A stretch of 64,000 bases of DNA, taken from positions 62,001 through 126,000 of the forward strand of contig NZ_POJD01000358.1 of the NCBI RefSeq assembly GCF_002960445.1, written 5' to 3'. Origin of the DNA: Streptococcus suis. Lineage in GTDB: Bacteria > Bacillota > Bacilli > Lactobacillales > Streptococcaceae. Both the position numbers and the translations under genes were made by a program. The number at the start of each line of letters is the position of its first letter. Position 1 is the first letter of the stretch. The notes under the pieces are model-generated. The model made no database searches. It was given only the letters and a program-made list of their open reading frames with translations, and was not told where the DNA came from. This document shows positions 45,761-55,080 of this stretch, one piece after another.

Positions 45761-46147
45761 ATGAAAGTAATTCTTAAAAGAGCAGGTCTGATATTAGGGA
45801 CTCTGTTGGTATCGATGAGTCTCCCCTTCACATTTTGGCTCCTTTATCTAGTCGAAAACTGGCTAATTTTACTCCTTATTATTGCTGCGGTAGTTGGAAA
45901 TGCCTTGATTTATATATTTTTATATCACTGTTGGTCCAAAGGTATTTATGTCATTTTTTTCATTCTGGCATCTGGCTATTTATATATGATGTACTTGAGT
46001 AATAGAGCTGAGATAGGAGATGCAACTAGTATAGCTATTTATGGGCTTGCTTTCGTAATAACACCACTTATCATCAATATTATTGCTATTCTTGTTATTC
46101 TCATGCTCCATGCTTTTCGACTGTTAATAAGTTTTCTTAAAAAATAG
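45761..46147 (+). CDS. Small membrane protein of unknown function
   Basis: 128 residues with about four hydrophobic helices, 6 bases after the tgt stop. No Shine-Dalgarno, so translation probably depends on ribosomes ending on tgt. A+T-richer than tgt. I do not recognise the family. A terminator follows directly. Confidence 0.65.
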   Translation: MKVILKRAGLILGTLLVSMSLPFTFWLLYLVENWLILLLIIAAVVGNALIYIFLYHCWSKGIYVIFFILASGYLYMMYLSNRAEIGDATSIAIYGLAFVITPLIINIIAILVILMLHAFRLLISFLKK

Positions 46148-46157
46148 GTAAGTAAAT

Positions 46158-46190
46158 AACCTCCTACAAAATCGTAGGAGGTTTGTTTTT
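46158..46190. terminator. Bidirectional terminator between the tgt unit and pepQ
   Basis: Perfect 10-bp stem AACCTCCTAC/GTAGGAGGTT (46158-46167, 46174-46183) with a T-rich tail. Confidence 0.85.
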
Positions 46191-47275
46191 TATCCTTCAA
46201 AATATAGGAGTTCTTTCGGCGTCTTGGTAAAGACTTCAAAGCCATTCTTGGTTACATAACCACAGTCTTCAATCCGGACACCGACTTTTCCAGGAATATA
46301 GATACCAGGCTCAACAGAGAAGCACATGCCTTCTTCGATAACCAAGTCATTACCTTTCATGATGGATGGAAACTCGTGGACACTCATGCCCAAACCATGT
46401 CCAAGACGGTGGTTGAAGTAGTCGCCATAACCTGCTTTTTCAATGACTGAACGAGCAGCGTAGTCAATCTCACCTGCCGTCACACCAGGCTTGATCATAT
46501 TGACCGCAGCCATGTGGGCTTCAAGAGTTAGGTTATAAATATCCTTTTTAAATTGGTCAGGTTGACCGACAGCTACTGTCCGTGTCATATCAGAGGTATA
46601 GCCCAAGGTTTCGACACCTAGGTCGAACAATAGCAGAGCGTTGTTTTCGATTTTATTTGTCGATGGAATACCGTGTGGGTTTGCAGCATTATTACCTGTC
46701 AAGACCATGGTATCAAAACTCATCTTGGAAATGCCTTGTTTTTTCATCTCAAATTCAATCTGAGCAATGATGTCTGTTTCCGTCACATCGAGGGAGATAT
46801 TGTCAAAACCAACCTGCATGGCCTTGTCCGCAAACTCACCAGCCACCAACATCTTTTCAATCTCATCACGGGACTTGATCAATTTCATGGTATTGATAAG
46901 CGGAGTAATGTCCGTAAAGGCTTGATTGAAAATGGACTGCAAACCGTGGTAACGGGTCAGGTTCAAATTGTCAAACTCAGCACCGATGGCAGAGAATGTT
47001 TTCTGCGGTAGCTTGCTCTTGATAACCTTCCAAGGATTTTCAGAATCCATATAGCCAGCTACAGGGAAGTCAACGGTCGCTACTGCACGCTCCACATCCA
47101 AGGCTGGAAGGAAGAGGAGGGGGTCGTGGTCGGGCATGACAAAGAGCATCATGTGGCGTTCGTGTGGATCACTGTGGTAGCCAGTCAGGTAGTAGATACT
47201 GACTGGATCTGAAAAGATAGCCAGGTCCAATTTGTTGGTTTCAAGGTAGGATGTTACATGATTGAGTTTTGACAT
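46190..47275 (-). CDS. pepQ: Xaa-Pro dipeptidase PepQ
   Basis: 361 residues, M24 metallopeptidase. Visible metal ligands: LLFDLGVETLGYTSDMTRT (two Asp), HRLGHGLGMSVHE (His), SVEPGIYIPG (Glu) and RIEDCGYVT (Glu). Hydrolyses dipeptides ending in proline in the cytosol. Divergent from ccpA, an arrangement known in lactic acid bacteria, where CcpA controls both. Confidence 0.94.
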   Translation of the reverse strand: MSKLNHVTSYLETNKLDLAIFSDPVSIYYLTGYHSDPHERHMMLFVMPDHDPLLFLPALDVERAVATVDFPVAGYMDSENPWKVIKSKLPQKTFSAIGAEFDNLNLTRYHGLQSIFNQAFTDITPLINTMKLIKSRDEIEKMLVAGEFADKAMQVGFDNISLDVTETDIIAQIEFEMKKQGISKMSFDTMVLTGNNAANPHGIPSTNKIENNALLLFDLGVETLGYTSDMTRTVAVGQPDQFKKDIYNLTLEAHMAAVNMIKPGVTAGEIDYAARSVIEKAGYGDYFNHRLGHGLGMSVHEFPSIMKGNDLVIEEGMCFSVEPGIYIPGKVGVRIEDCGYVTKNGFEVFTKTPKELLYFEG

Positions 47276-47391
47276 AGGATGAACCTCTCTGATGTTAGTA
47301 AATTGAAATGAAATTTTCGTTTATTATATGGACTATTGTTTCAAAAAATGAAAAAAATTGCAAGTATTATCAAAAAAATCCCCGTTTTCTC

Positions 47392-47443
47392 TTGAAAGTG
47401 GTTTCAAAAAGTGATACACTAGAATTGGATGAAAGCGTAATTT
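47392..47443 (+). promoter_or_regulatory. ccpA promoter with cre-like site
   Basis: TTGAAA (47392-47397), 17-base spacer, TACACT (47415-47420). ATGAAAGCGTAATTT (47429-47443) matches the cre consensus except at one of the defined positions and lies just after the expected start, consistent with autoregulation. Confidence 0.7.
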
Positions 47444-47481
47444 TCATAAAATAGAAAAGAAAAAGAAAGGAAGTAACGTCT

Positions 47482-48486
47482 ATGATGAATACTGATGATA
47501 CGGTAACGATTTATGACGTGGCCCGTGAAGCAGGCGTATCCATGGCAACAGTATCGCGTGTTGTGAATGGGAATAAAAATGTCAAGGAAAATACTCGTAA
47601 GAAAGTATTGGAAGTGATTGACCGCTTGGACTATCGTCCAAATGCGGTAGCTAGGGGATTAGCAAGTAAGAAAACGACAACAGTGGGGGTTGTCATTCCA
47701 AATATTGCTAATGCTTATTTTGCGACCTTGGCTAAAGGGATTGATGATATTGCGGATATGTATAAGTACAATATTGTCCTTGCCAATAGCGATGAAAATG
47801 ATGAGAAGGAGATTAACGTAGTCAATACCCTCTTCTCTAAACAGGTGGATGGTATCATTTTCATGGGCTATCATTTGACAGACAAGATTCGTGCTGAGTT
47901 TTCACGTTCTCGGACACCGATCGTTTTAGCAGGTACAGTGGATTTAGAACACCAGTTGCCAAGTGTCAACATTGACTATGCAGCGGCGAGTGCGGATGCT
48001 GTCCATCTTCTTGCTAAAAACAACAAGAAAATAGCCTTTGTATCAGGTCCACTTGTGGACGACATCAATGGTAAGGTTCGTCTAGCTGGCTACAAGCAAG
48101 GCTTGAAGGACAATGGCATTGAGTTTAATGAAGGTCTGGTCTTTGAGTCTAAGTACAAGTATGAGGAAGGCTATGCCCTAGCAGAGCGGATCTTAAATGC
48201 AGGAGCAACAGCTGCCTATGTTGCTGAAGATGAGATTGCAGCAGGTTTGTTAAATGGTATTAGTGATAAGGGAATTAAGGTACCAGAGGAATTTGAAATT
48301 GTGACTAGTGATGATTCTTTGGTTACAAAATTCACCAGTCCAAATCTAACCTCTATCAACCAGCCACTCTATGATATTGGTGCCATTGCTATGCGGATGT
48401 TGACCAAAATCATGCACAAGGAAGACTTGGATAACCGCGAAGTTATTCTTAACCACGGTATTAAAATCCGTAAGTCTACCAAGTAA
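47482..48486 (+). CDS. ccpA: Catabolite control protein A
   Basis: 334 residues, LacI family. N-terminal helix-turn-helix TIYDVAREAGVSMATVSRVV, hinge region YRPNAVARGLASKKTTTVG, then the effector domain. The hinge and N-terminal domain match CcpA; it binds cre sites with HPr-Ser-P as partner. It would repress the nanE promoter in this window. Start ATG at 47482 or 47485, with AAAGGAAG upstream. Confidence 0.95.
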   Translation: MMNTDDTVTIYDVAREAGVSMATVSRVVNGNKNVKENTRKKVLEVIDRLDYRPNAVARGLASKKTTTVGVVIPNIANAYFATLAKGIDDIADMYKYNIVLANSDENDEKEINVVNTLFSKQVDGIIFMGYHLTDKIRAEFSRSRTPIVLAGTVDLEHQLPSVNIDYAAASADAVHLLAKNNKKIAFVSGPLVDDINGKVRLAGYKQGLKDNGIEFNEGLVFESKYKYEEGYALAERILNAGATAAYVAEDEIAAGLLNGISDKGIKVPEEFEIVTSDDSLVTKFTSPNLTSINQPLYDIGAIAMRMLTKIMHKEDLDNREVILNHGIKIRKSTK

Positions 48487-48496
48487 TAGCTACAAA

Positions 48497-48557
48497 AAAA
48501 GACCATCATGCTTGATGTTGAGGCCAAGTCCAAGGCATCTAAGCTGATGGTCTTTTT
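48497..48557 (+). terminator. ccpA terminator, long composite stem
   Basis: AAAAGACCATCA (48497-48508) pairs with TGATGGTCTTTTT (48545-48557); the 36-base interior continues the stem as GCTTGATG/CATCTAAGC with one bulge. Confidence 0.8.
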
Positions 48558-48599
48558 ATAAATCCTTGGTTTTGGATAGGAAAAATGGTCAAAAAGGGA

Positions 48600-48613
48600 T
48601 ATAATATAGAGTA
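48600..48613 (+). promoter_or_regulatory. -10 box next to the glycosyltransferase start codon
   Basis: TATAAT (48600-48605) is 7 bases before the ATG at 48613, with no Shine-Dalgarno; probable leaderless start. Confidence 0.55.
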
Positions 48614-49611
48614 TGAAGGTTTTATTGTATCTTGAAGGAAAAACAGTTTTAGAAAAATCGGGTATCGGTCGGGCCCTTCATCATCAGATGGAGGCCTTGG
48701 ATATGGCTGGTATTCCCTATACGACCGATTTATTGGGGGACTATGATGTGGTTCATATCAATACCTACGGTCCTCGCTCCTGGTTCTTGCTTCATGCAGC
48801 CAAGCGTCATGGGAAAAAGGTCATTTTACATGGGCATTCGACCAAGGAAGATTTCCAAAATTCCTTTATTGGATCCAATTTATTGGCTCCCTTGGTTGGG
48901 AAATACTTGGCTAGCATGTACCAGAAGGCTGACTTTATTATTACTCCCTCCACCTATTCAAAAAAGCTCATCCAGTCTTATGGAGTGACTACTCCGATTG
49001 TTGCAGTATCAAATGGAATTGATTTGGATAAGTATAAGAAAGACCCCCATAAGGAAGCTGTGTTTAGGGAGCATTTTGGCATTGAGGAAGGTCAGCCAGT
49101 AGTTGTCTGCGCAGGTCTTTACTTCCGACGTAAAGGGATTGAGGACTTTGTCAAGGTTGCAGAGAAGATGCCCCATGTCCGCTTTATTTGGCTGGGTTCT
49201 ATCAATAAATGGATGATCCCGTCCTATATTCGCAAGATTGTAGAAGGTGACCATCCGGCTAATGTTGAGTTTCCTGGTTATTTTAAGGGGGCAGTTTTTC
49301 AGGGTGCAATGAGCGGAGCGGATGCCTTTTTCTTTCCTTCTCACGAAGAAACGGAAGGGATTGTAGTTCTGGAAGCTCTTGCCAGCCGCCAGCATGTCGT
49401 ACTGCGAGATATTCCTGTCTATGAAGGCTGGATTGATGAAACCAGTGCAGAGTTGGGGCAAACGGTGGATGATTTCGTTGCCTCTATTCAAAAGATTTTA
49501 GATAAGCAAGTAGATAAACGAGAAGCGGGCTATCAAGTCGCCGTTAGTCGATCAATTGATCAAGTTGGTCATCAATTGGTAGAGGCCTATCGTCAAGTAT
49601 TGGAGATGTAG
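48613..49611 (+). CDS. Glycolipid glycosyltransferase (CpoA-like, GT4)
   Basis: 332 residues, GT-B fold, family GT4. N-terminal lobe with GRALHHQMEAL, C-terminal lobe with GLYFRRKGIEDFV, and the E-x7-E donor site in FFPSHEETEGIVVLEALAS. In pneumococcus the corresponding pair makes membrane glycolipids: CpoA adds galactose to glucosyl-diacylglycerol made by the partner enzyme. The next gene starts directly after the stop, so the same two-step pathway is likely. Acts at the cytosolic membrane face. Confidence 0.82.
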   Translation: MKVLLYLEGKTVLEKSGIGRALHHQMEALDMAGIPYTTDLLGDYDVVHINTYGPRSWFLLHAAKRHGKKVILHGHSTKEDFQNSFIGSNLLAPLVGKYLASMYQKADFIITPSTYSKKLIQSYGVTTPIVAVSNGIDLDKYKKDPHKEAVFREHFGIEEGQPVVVCAGLYFRRKGIEDFVKVAEKMPHVRFIWLGSINKWMIPSYIRKIVEGDHPANVEFPGYFKGAVFQGAMSGADAFFFPSHEETEGIVVLEALASRQHVVLRDIPVYEGWIDETSAELGQTVDDFVASIQKILDKQVDKREAGYQVAVSRSIDQVGHQLVEAYRQVLEM

Positions 49612-50925
49612 ATGAGGATTGGACTGTTTACGGATACCTATTTTCCACAGGTTTCAGGGGTTGCGACCTCTATTCGTACCTTAAAAACAGAGTTGGAGAA
49701 GCTAGGTCATACAGTATTTATTTTTACAACAACAGATGAGGATGTTAATCGCTATGAAGATTGGGATATTATTCGTATTCCCAGTGTTCCATTTTTTGCC
49801 TTTAAAGATAGGCGAGTGGCCTATGCAGGCTTTACAGACGCCTTGAAGATTGCTAGCCGGTACAAGCTAGATATTATTCATACCCATACAGAGTTCGCCT
49901 TGGGGATTTTGGGTAAGATGGTGGCTAGAGAACTAGGTATTCCAGTTGTCCATACCTACCATACCCAGTATGAAGATTATGTGCATTATATTGCTAAGGG
50001 GCGGATTATTCGTCCAGGCATGATTAAGTATTTTGTTCGGGCCTATTTGCGTGATTTAGATGGGGTTATCTGTCCTAGCGAAATTGTGGAAGATTTGTTG
50101 ACCGGCTACGATATTCCGATTTCCAAACGGGTCATTCCTACTGGCATTGATTTGGCTAAGTTTGAACGACCAGAGATTTCAGAAGAGGATACGGCTGAAT
50201 TGCGGTCACAACTGGGAATTGAGACCGATGAAACCATGTTGCTCAGTCTGTCACGGATTTCCCATGAAAAAAATATTCAGGCCATTATTCAGGCCATGCC
50301 GAAAATTCTTTCGGAAAATCCCAAGGTCAAATTGGTCATTGTTGGTGGTGGGCCCTATACAGCTGCTTTGGAGGACTTGATTGCTGAACTGGCTTTGGAA
50401 GAACATGTTCAGTTAACAGGGATGATTGCGCCAAGTGATACTGCTCTTTACTACAAGGCTGCAGATTTCTTTATCTCCGCCTCGACTAGTGAAACACAGG
50501 GCTTGACCTTCTTAGAAAGCCTGGCTTCAGGAACTCCGATTTTAGCCCATGTCAATCCCTATTTGAAGAATGTGGTAACGGATAAGATGTTTGGAACCCT
50601 CTTTGTTCGTGAGCAGGAATTGGCTGATGCAGTAGTAGAAGCCGTTGTTGCAACACCGCCAATGAATGCGCATGTTTTGAATAAGAAGTTATATGAAATT
50701 TCTTCAACAAATTTTGGTCGTCGTGTCTACGAATATTATTTAGATTTGAAAATTTCCTATGATTTCCGTAGGGAACACACCAATCAGGATACAGTAGCAG
50801 AAGCAATTTTGAAGGAAACCATTTACTTACCCCAAAAAATTGTTGTTAAGTCAACGGATACGACTGTGAAGATTTTGAAAAAATCTGTTGAGCAGGTCAA
50901 ATCCATTCGGAATTTCTTTGACTGA
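49612..50925 (+). CDS. 1,2-diacylglycerol 3-alpha-glucosyltransferase-like (GT4)
   Basis: 437 residues, GT4. TDTYFPQVSGVATSI at the N-terminus, HTHTEFALGILG, donor-site FISASTSETQGLTFLESLASG near residue 288, and a long C-terminal basic tail for membrane contact. Makes monoglucosyl-diacylglycerol from UDP-glucose and diacylglycerol, a substrate for the enzyme encoded upstream and an anchor for lipoteichoic acid. ATG immediately after the upstream TAG; GGAGATG acts as ribosome site. Confidence 0.85.
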   Translation: MRIGLFTDTYFPQVSGVATSIRTLKTELEKLGHTVFIFTTTDEDVNRYEDWDIIRIPSVPFFAFKDRRVAYAGFTDALKIASRYKLDIIHTHTEFALGILGKMVARELGIPVVHTYHTQYEDYVHYIAKGRIIRPGMIKYFVRAYLRDLDGVICPSEIVEDLLTGYDIPISKRVIPTGIDLAKFERPEISEEDTAELRSQLGIETDETMLLSLSRISHEKNIQAIIQAMPKILSENPKVKLVIVGGGPYTAALEDLIAELALEEHVQLTGMIAPSDTALYYKAADFFISASTSETQGLTFLESLASGTPILAHVNPYLKNVVTDKMFGTLFVREQELADAVVEAVVATPPMNAHVLNKKLYEISSTNFGRRVYEYYLDLKISYDFRREHTNQDTVAEAILKETIYLPQKIVVKSTDTTVKILKKSVEQVKSIRNFFD

Positions 50926-51006
50926 TTGGATGCTTGGGATAGTTTATTCTAAAGAGATTACCTGGGTAGCTCCATTCCTCATTTGCTAGTCAAAAAGAGG
51001 TTTCTT

Positions 51007-51354
51007 ATGAATAAAAAGATGAAAATAGGCTTGGTTCATACTTTGATTATTTTATTCTTTTATGTTGGTATCTATGGTCTTGCTTCTTTTTTGGATACTT
51101 ATCTTGCTAAGGCCTTGATTGTTAACAATATTCTTTTTTATACTCCACTAGGCTTATTCATCTTAGGCCTGATTGATGGTCGTGGTCATGGTTTTTCCAT
51201 AAGGGTTCCTGTCCTAGCCTTTCTCCTCTTTCCTCTTACTATTTTTAGTTTTGGAGAGTGGATATGGCTCTATCAGGTCATCTATAGTCTATGTGCAGTG
51301 GTAGGATGCTTGTTAGGCGCTCTGCTATGTCACATAAAAAATAAAAGTCTTTGA
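51007..51354 (+). CDS. Small membrane protein of unknown function
   Basis: 115 residues from the ATG at 51007 (AAAGAGG upstream). Four hydrophobic helices. Downstream of the glycolipid pair by 81 bases. No recognised family. Confidence 0.7.
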   Translation: MNKKMKIGLVHTLIILFFYVGIYGLASFLDTYLAKALIVNNILFYTPLGLFILGLIDGRGHGFSIRVPVLAFLLFPLTIFSFGEWIWLYQVIYSLCAVVGCLLGALLCHIKNKSL

Positions 51355-51378
51355 AAAAATGGAAAAAGGTGGTATAAT
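51351..51378 (+). promoter_or_regulatory. Promoter of the T-box/thrS transcript
   Basis: TTGAAA (51351-51356), 16-base spacer, extended -10 TGGTATAAT (TATAAT 51373-51378). It starts at the stop codon of the preceding gene. Confidence 0.75.
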
Positions 51379-51387
51379 AGCACTTAG

Positions 51388-51596
51388 AGATTTATCAATT
51401 CTAGGAAATCTTTGAGAGAGTGTGCGGTGGGTGCAAGCACATAGAGGATAGGATTGACACTACTCGGTAGGATTTTATGCAAACATAAAAGGGTGGTTCC
51501 CTTATCGCCAATCTGAGGTAGTCAGGCTTTTCGGTGTGACTGCGAATGAAGGTGGAACCACGTTACGACGTCCTTTTGCGAGGGCGTCGTATTTTC
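51388..51596 (+). promoter_or_regulatory. T-box riboswitch (threonyl type by context)
   Basis: The conserved T-box sequence AAGGTGGAACCACG lies at 51549-51562, followed by the terminator ACGACGTCC/GGGCGTCGT (51565-51573, 51582-51590) and ATTTTC. The upstream part folds into a long stem I. Uncharged tRNA would pair with the specifier codon and the T-box bulge, preventing termination. The specifier triplet could not be fixed by eye; an ACT is present in GACACTACTC near 51458. thrS is the only synthetase gene downstream. Confidence 0.88.
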
Positions 51597-51612
51597 TGTT
51601 GGAGGAGGACTG

Positions 51613-51996
51613 ATGCTACCTGATGACTTATTAAGACGGTGTCAAGATGTGCGGAGAGCCTATAGAGAACTGGAACTCAAGCACTATGAGAAAGAGTAGT
51701 CTATTGAGGAGTGAAACAGTCTGGGGATAGACTGTTTCAGCTCAACAACTTAAAATAAAGACTTGTTGACCAACTCTTTTCTATTTGTTGAGTTCTTTCT
51801 CGCTCCCAACATGAACCGCCTGATTATGACCAAGCAGGGTCGCTACTATGATGAAACGCCCTATAGCTTGGAGCATAAACTGGCTGAAAATATCTGGTGG
51901 TTGATTGAATTGGCCGACCGCCTGGATATTGACATTCAAAAAGAAATGGAAACCTTTTTAGCTCAAAAAGAAGAGTTATTGGGGATTAAAAAATAA
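51613..51996 (+). pseudogene. MazG-like protein gene, broken by a stop codon and a repeat insertion
   Basis: An N-terminal piece (ATG 51613 behind GGAGGAGG) reads LPDDLLRRCQDVRRAYRELE to HYEKE, then TAG at 51697-51699 where homologous proteins carry Trp, then S-I-E-E. A C-terminal piece (about 51810-51996) reads NRLIMTKQGRYYDETP...LEHKLAENIWWLIELADRLDI, a MazG-like pyrophosphohydrolase segment. Between them lies the 99-bp element 51708-51806. The gene is dead but still transcribed between the T-box and thrS. Confidence 0.7.
51708..51806. repeat. 99-bp palindromic insertion element (MITE-like)
   Basis: Ends are GGAGTGA (51708-51714) and TCGCTCC (51800-51806), inverted with one mismatch. Inside, GAAACAGTCT/AGACTGTTTC (51713-51722, 51729-51738) and CTCAACA/TGTTGAG (51741-51747, 51786-51792) are inverted repeats. 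A related partial copy is at 13151-13200. Confidence 0.65.
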
Positions 51997-52007
51997 ATAA
52001 AAAATAG

Positions 52008-52150
52008 AAAGGACTAGGGTCTCCGTATTTGGTTGAACTGAATACGGGCTACGGACTGGGCCAAAAAGATAAACGAGAACTAGACGCTTGCGTCGTCGTT
52101 CTGTTTCCTATTTTGTCTGTGTCCGCTTAACGCCCTTTATATCTTATATT
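52008..52150 (+). repeat. Structured repeat element (copy B) ending at the thrS start codon
   Basis: Begins near TAGAAAGGACTAGG, then CCGTATT/AATACGG stem (52023-52029, 52041-52047), then AGAAC-TA-GACG-CTTG-CGTC-GTC-GTTCT (52076-52102), then tail TTCCTATTTTGTCTGTGTCC followed by GCTTAACG and a TATATC hexamer 7 bases before the ATG. Same order of parts as copy A before mutM, with changed stem sequences. Confidence 0.65.
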
Positions 52151-54103
52151 ATGATTAACATTACTTTCCCAGATGGTGCTGTTCGTGAGTACCAAGCTGG
52201 TATGACAACTTTTGAAATTGCGGAGAGTATCAGCAAGTCTTTGGCGAAAAAGGCGCTTGCTGGTAAGTTCAATGGTAAATTGATTGACACCACTCGTGCC
52301 ATTGAAGAGGATGGGACGCTTGAAATCGTAACGCCTGACCATGAAGATGCCTTGCCAATCTTGCGTCATTCAGCAGCTCACTTGTTTGCCCAAGCGGCTC
52401 GTCGCCTTTTCCCAGACATCAAGTTGGGCGTTGGTCCAGCCATTCAGGACGGTTTCTACTATGATACGGACAATGCTGCTGGTCAGATTTCAAATGAAGA
52501 CCTGCCACGTATTCAGGAAGAAATGGCTAAAATTGTCAAGGAAAATTTCCCTTCTGAACGCCGTGAGGTGACTAAGGAAGAAGCTCTGGAGATTTTCAAA
52601 AATGATCCATATAAGCTGGAACTCATTCAAGAACACTCGGATGACGAGGGTGGTTTGACCATCTATACTCAGGGTGAATACGTTGACCTCTGCCGTGGTC
52701 CACACGTTCCATCAACAGGCCGTATCCAGATTTTTGAATTGCTCAATGTGGCTGGTGCTTACTGGCGTGGTAAGAGCGAAAATCCAATGATGCAACGGGT
52801 CTATGGTACAGCTTGGTTTGACAAGAAAGACCTCAAGGCTTACCTTCAAATGCGTGAGGAAGCTAAAGAACGCGACCACCGTAAACTTGGTAAAGAATTG
52901 GATCTCTTCATGATCAGCCAAGAAGTTGGTCAAGGCTTGCCATTCTGGTTGCCAAATGGAGCGACCATCCGTCGTACCTTGGAGCGTTACATCACAGACA
53001 AAGAGTTGGCTTCAGGTTACCAGCACGTTTACACACCACCGTTGGCTTCTGTTGAGCTCTACAAGACTTCAGGTCACTGGGAGCACTACTCAGAAGATAT
53101 GTTCCCAACCATGGACATGGGGGACGGTGAAGAGTTTGTTCTTCGTCCGATGAACTGTCCACACCACATTCAAGTTTACAAAAACCATGTGCGTTCATAC
53201 CGTGAATTGCCAGTGCGTATCGCCGAGCTGGGTATGATGCACCGCTATGAGAAATCTGGTGCATTGACTGGTTTGCAGCGTGTGCGTGAGATGACCCTCA
53301 ACGACGGTCATATCTTTGTCACACCTGAACAAATCCAAGAAGAGTTCAAAAAAGCTCTCCAGTTGATTATCGATGTGTACGCAGATTTCAACCTAAACGA
53401 CTACCGTTTTCGCCTGTCTTATCGTGATCCAGAGGACAAAGAGAAGTACTATGACAACGATGAGATGTGGGAAAATGCCCAACGCATGTTGAAAGGTGCC
53501 ATGGATGAAATGGGCGTGGACTACTTTGAAGCTGAGGGTGAGGCTGCCTTCTACGGTCCGAAATTGGATATCCAAGTGAAAACGGCCCTTGGTAACGAAG
53601 AAACCCTGTCAACCATTCAGTTGGACTTCCTCTTGCCAGAACGCTTTGGCTTGACCTATATCGGTGCTGACGGTGAGGAGCACCGCCCAGTTATGATTCA
53701 CCGTGGTGTCATCTCAACTATGGAACGCTTCACTGCCATCTTGATTGAAACCTACAAGGGTGCCTTCCCAACTTGGTTGGCTCCAACCCAAGTGACTATG
53801 ATTCCAATCTCTGTGGAAGCTCATTTGGACTACGCTTGGAAGGTTGCTAAAGAATTGCAAGACCGTGGCGTTCGCGTACACGTGGATGAGCGGAACGAGA
53901 AGATGCAATACAAGATCCGTCAGAGCCAGACCAGCAAGATTCCATACCAGCTCATCGTCGGTGACAAGGAAATGGAGGACAATGCTGTCAACGTTCGTCG
54001 CTACGGAAGCAAGGCAACACAAACTCAGTCAGTTACAGAATTTGTGGATCATATCCTAGCAGATATTGCCCGTAAGTCACGACCAGCTGAAACAGCTGAA
54101 TAA
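52151..54103 (+). CDS. thrS: Threonyl-tRNA synthetase
   Basis: 650 residues from the ATG at 52151 ([11 protein letters not shown]); the frame open from 52088 runs through the repeat and is rejected. Domains in order: TGS (1-60), editing domain with [10 protein letters not shown] and the C-R-G-P-H zinc/editing block, class II catalytic core with RPMNCPHH and R-V-R-E-M-T, and the C-terminal anticodon-binding domain. No Shine-Dalgarno; the start codon follows copy B of the structured element. Expression should depend on the T-box leader 550 bases upstream or on a promoter in the repeat. Confidence 0.96.
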   Translation: MINITFPDGAVREYQAGMTTFEIAESISKSLAKKALAGKFNGKLIDTTRAIEEDGTLEIVTPDHEDALPILRHSAAHLFAQAARRLFPDIKLGVGPAIQDGFYYDTDNAAGQISNEDLPRIQEEMAKIVKENFPSERREVTKEEALEIFKNDPYKLELIQEHSDDEGGLTIYTQGEYVDLCRGPHVPSTGRIQIFELLNVAGAYWRGKSENPMMQRVYGTAWFDKKDLKAYLQMREEAKERDHRKLGKELDLFMISQEVGQGLPFWLPNGATIRRTLERYITDKELASGYQHVYTPPLASVELYKTSGHWEHYSEDMFPTMDMGDGEEFVLRPMNCPHHIQVYKNHVRSYRELPVRIAELGMMHRYEKSGALTGLQRVREMTLNDGHIFVTPEQIQEEFKKALQLIIDVYADFNLNDYRFRLSYRDPEDKEKYYDNDEMWENAQRMLKGAMDEMGVDYFEAEGEAAFYGPKLDIQVKTALGNEETLSTIQLDFLLPERFGLTYIGADGEEHRPVMIHRGVISTMERFTAILIETYKGAFPTWLAPTQVTMIPISVEAHLDYAWKVAKELQDRGVRVHVDERNEKMQYKIRQSQTSKIPYQLIVGDKEMEDNAVNVRRYGSKATQTQSVTEFVDHILADIARKSRPAETAE

Positions 54104-54114
54104 TAAATATAAGG

Positions 54115-54139
54115 AGAAGTCCGTAAGGGCTTCTTTTTT
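54115..54139 (+). terminator. thrS terminator
   Basis: AGAAGTCC-GTAA-GGGCTTCT followed by T6; a TATAAT for the next gene follows at once in TTGGTATAATAG. Confidence 0.75.
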
Positions 54140-54169
54140 GGTATAATAGTCAAGGAAAGAGGTGCTTAA

Positions 54170-55033
54170 ATGAAAAGGATAATGAAGTTTATTGTAGGTC
54201 TTATATTAGGAATTATTGGTTTCTTTGGCATTTTGTTGCTTTGTCTATTGCTACTCTTTAGTCCCAAAGTGGCTACTCGAGAGGAATTGATATCGTATCA
54301 GACGATGCTTGAACAGGGTATGGAGTCATATGGTTTCACTGGTAAGGTGGAGTTGACAAAATTTCGTCCTATAACCATTGGTAACCCATGGGATGTTCTA
54401 GAGTATGATTATACTGAGGTTATAGATGGTCAGTCAATTACACTTCAATCCTCTGATACTTTGGTCAATAACCGAATTGAAGGACAGGAGGCATTAAACG
54501 GACTACTAAATATGACGGTCTATTTTGATGATAGTCCAAGCGGAATGTTGTATCAATTTGATGGTATCGTTGACCAAGCTATGTGGCATCAGCCGAGAGG
54601 TAAATATTTACTGAATCAGGCACAGCAGATATTTAAATTGATGGAAGAAAAAGATTTCACTTTGTTTGAAGTGGATGGTAGGCTTGAAACTCAGGATGAA
54701 AAACTGATAAAGTTTTATAAAAAGGTAGAGGAAAATCGCCATAATGGTCGGGCTTTTGCAGGTTTTTATGATATAAATTTGGACTGGCTCATGGAGGAAG
54801 AAATGGCGGTAATTGAAGTTGAATTTTTTAATAAGAAGGACCTTGGTTTAGAAAATGACTTAGTGGAGGAAGATAAATTACTAGCTGATTTAAAACAGAA
54901 AGTCGAAACATTTGACTATTCTAATGTGGAAGACGGAACCTACAGAATTGGTTTTCGTAGACCTGGAGTGCAGTCGACAAGTTTTTTCGTAACAATCAAG
55001 GTAAAAGATCATCGTCATTCATTCTTAAAGTAG
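54170..55033 (+). CDS. Membrane-anchored protein of unknown function
   Basis: 287 residues. One N-terminal helix (about 7-32), the rest outside, acidic, A+T-rich. No lipobox. GAGGTG precedes the ATG. Single gene with its own -10 and a strong terminator. I cannot assign a family; it stands between housekeeping genes and may be lineage-specific. Confidence 0.7.
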   Translation: MKRIMKFIVGLILGIIGFFGILLLCLLLLFSPKVATREELISYQTMLEQGMESYGFTGKVELTKFRPITIGNPWDVLEYDYTEVIDGQSITLQSSDTLVNNRIEGQEALNGLLNMTVYFDDSPSGMLYQFDGIVDQAMWHQPRGKYLLNQAQQIFKLMEEKDFTLFEVDGRLETQDEKLIKFYKKVEENRHNGRAFAGFYDINLDWLMEEEMAVIEVEFFNKKDLGLENDLVEEDKLLADLKQKVETFDYSNVEDGTYRIGFRRPGVQSTSFFVTIKVKDHRHSFLK

Positions 55034-55044
55034 TTATTGCAAAC

Positions 55045-55080
55045 ACCAAAACTCCCAACCGATTGGCTGGGAGTTTTGGT
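55045..55080. terminator. Bidirectional terminator
   Basis: Perfect 13-bp stem ACCAAAACTCCCA/TGGGAGTTTTGGT (55045-55057, 55068-55080). Confidence 0.85.

Noticed and set aside
47624-47700. Possible frameshift in ccpA
   Set aside because: The reading frame is continuous and matches the LacI hinge; no lesion is present.
52088-52150. N-terminal extension of thrS
   Set aside because: The 21 extra residues come from the repeat tail; the family start MINITFPDG is at 52151.
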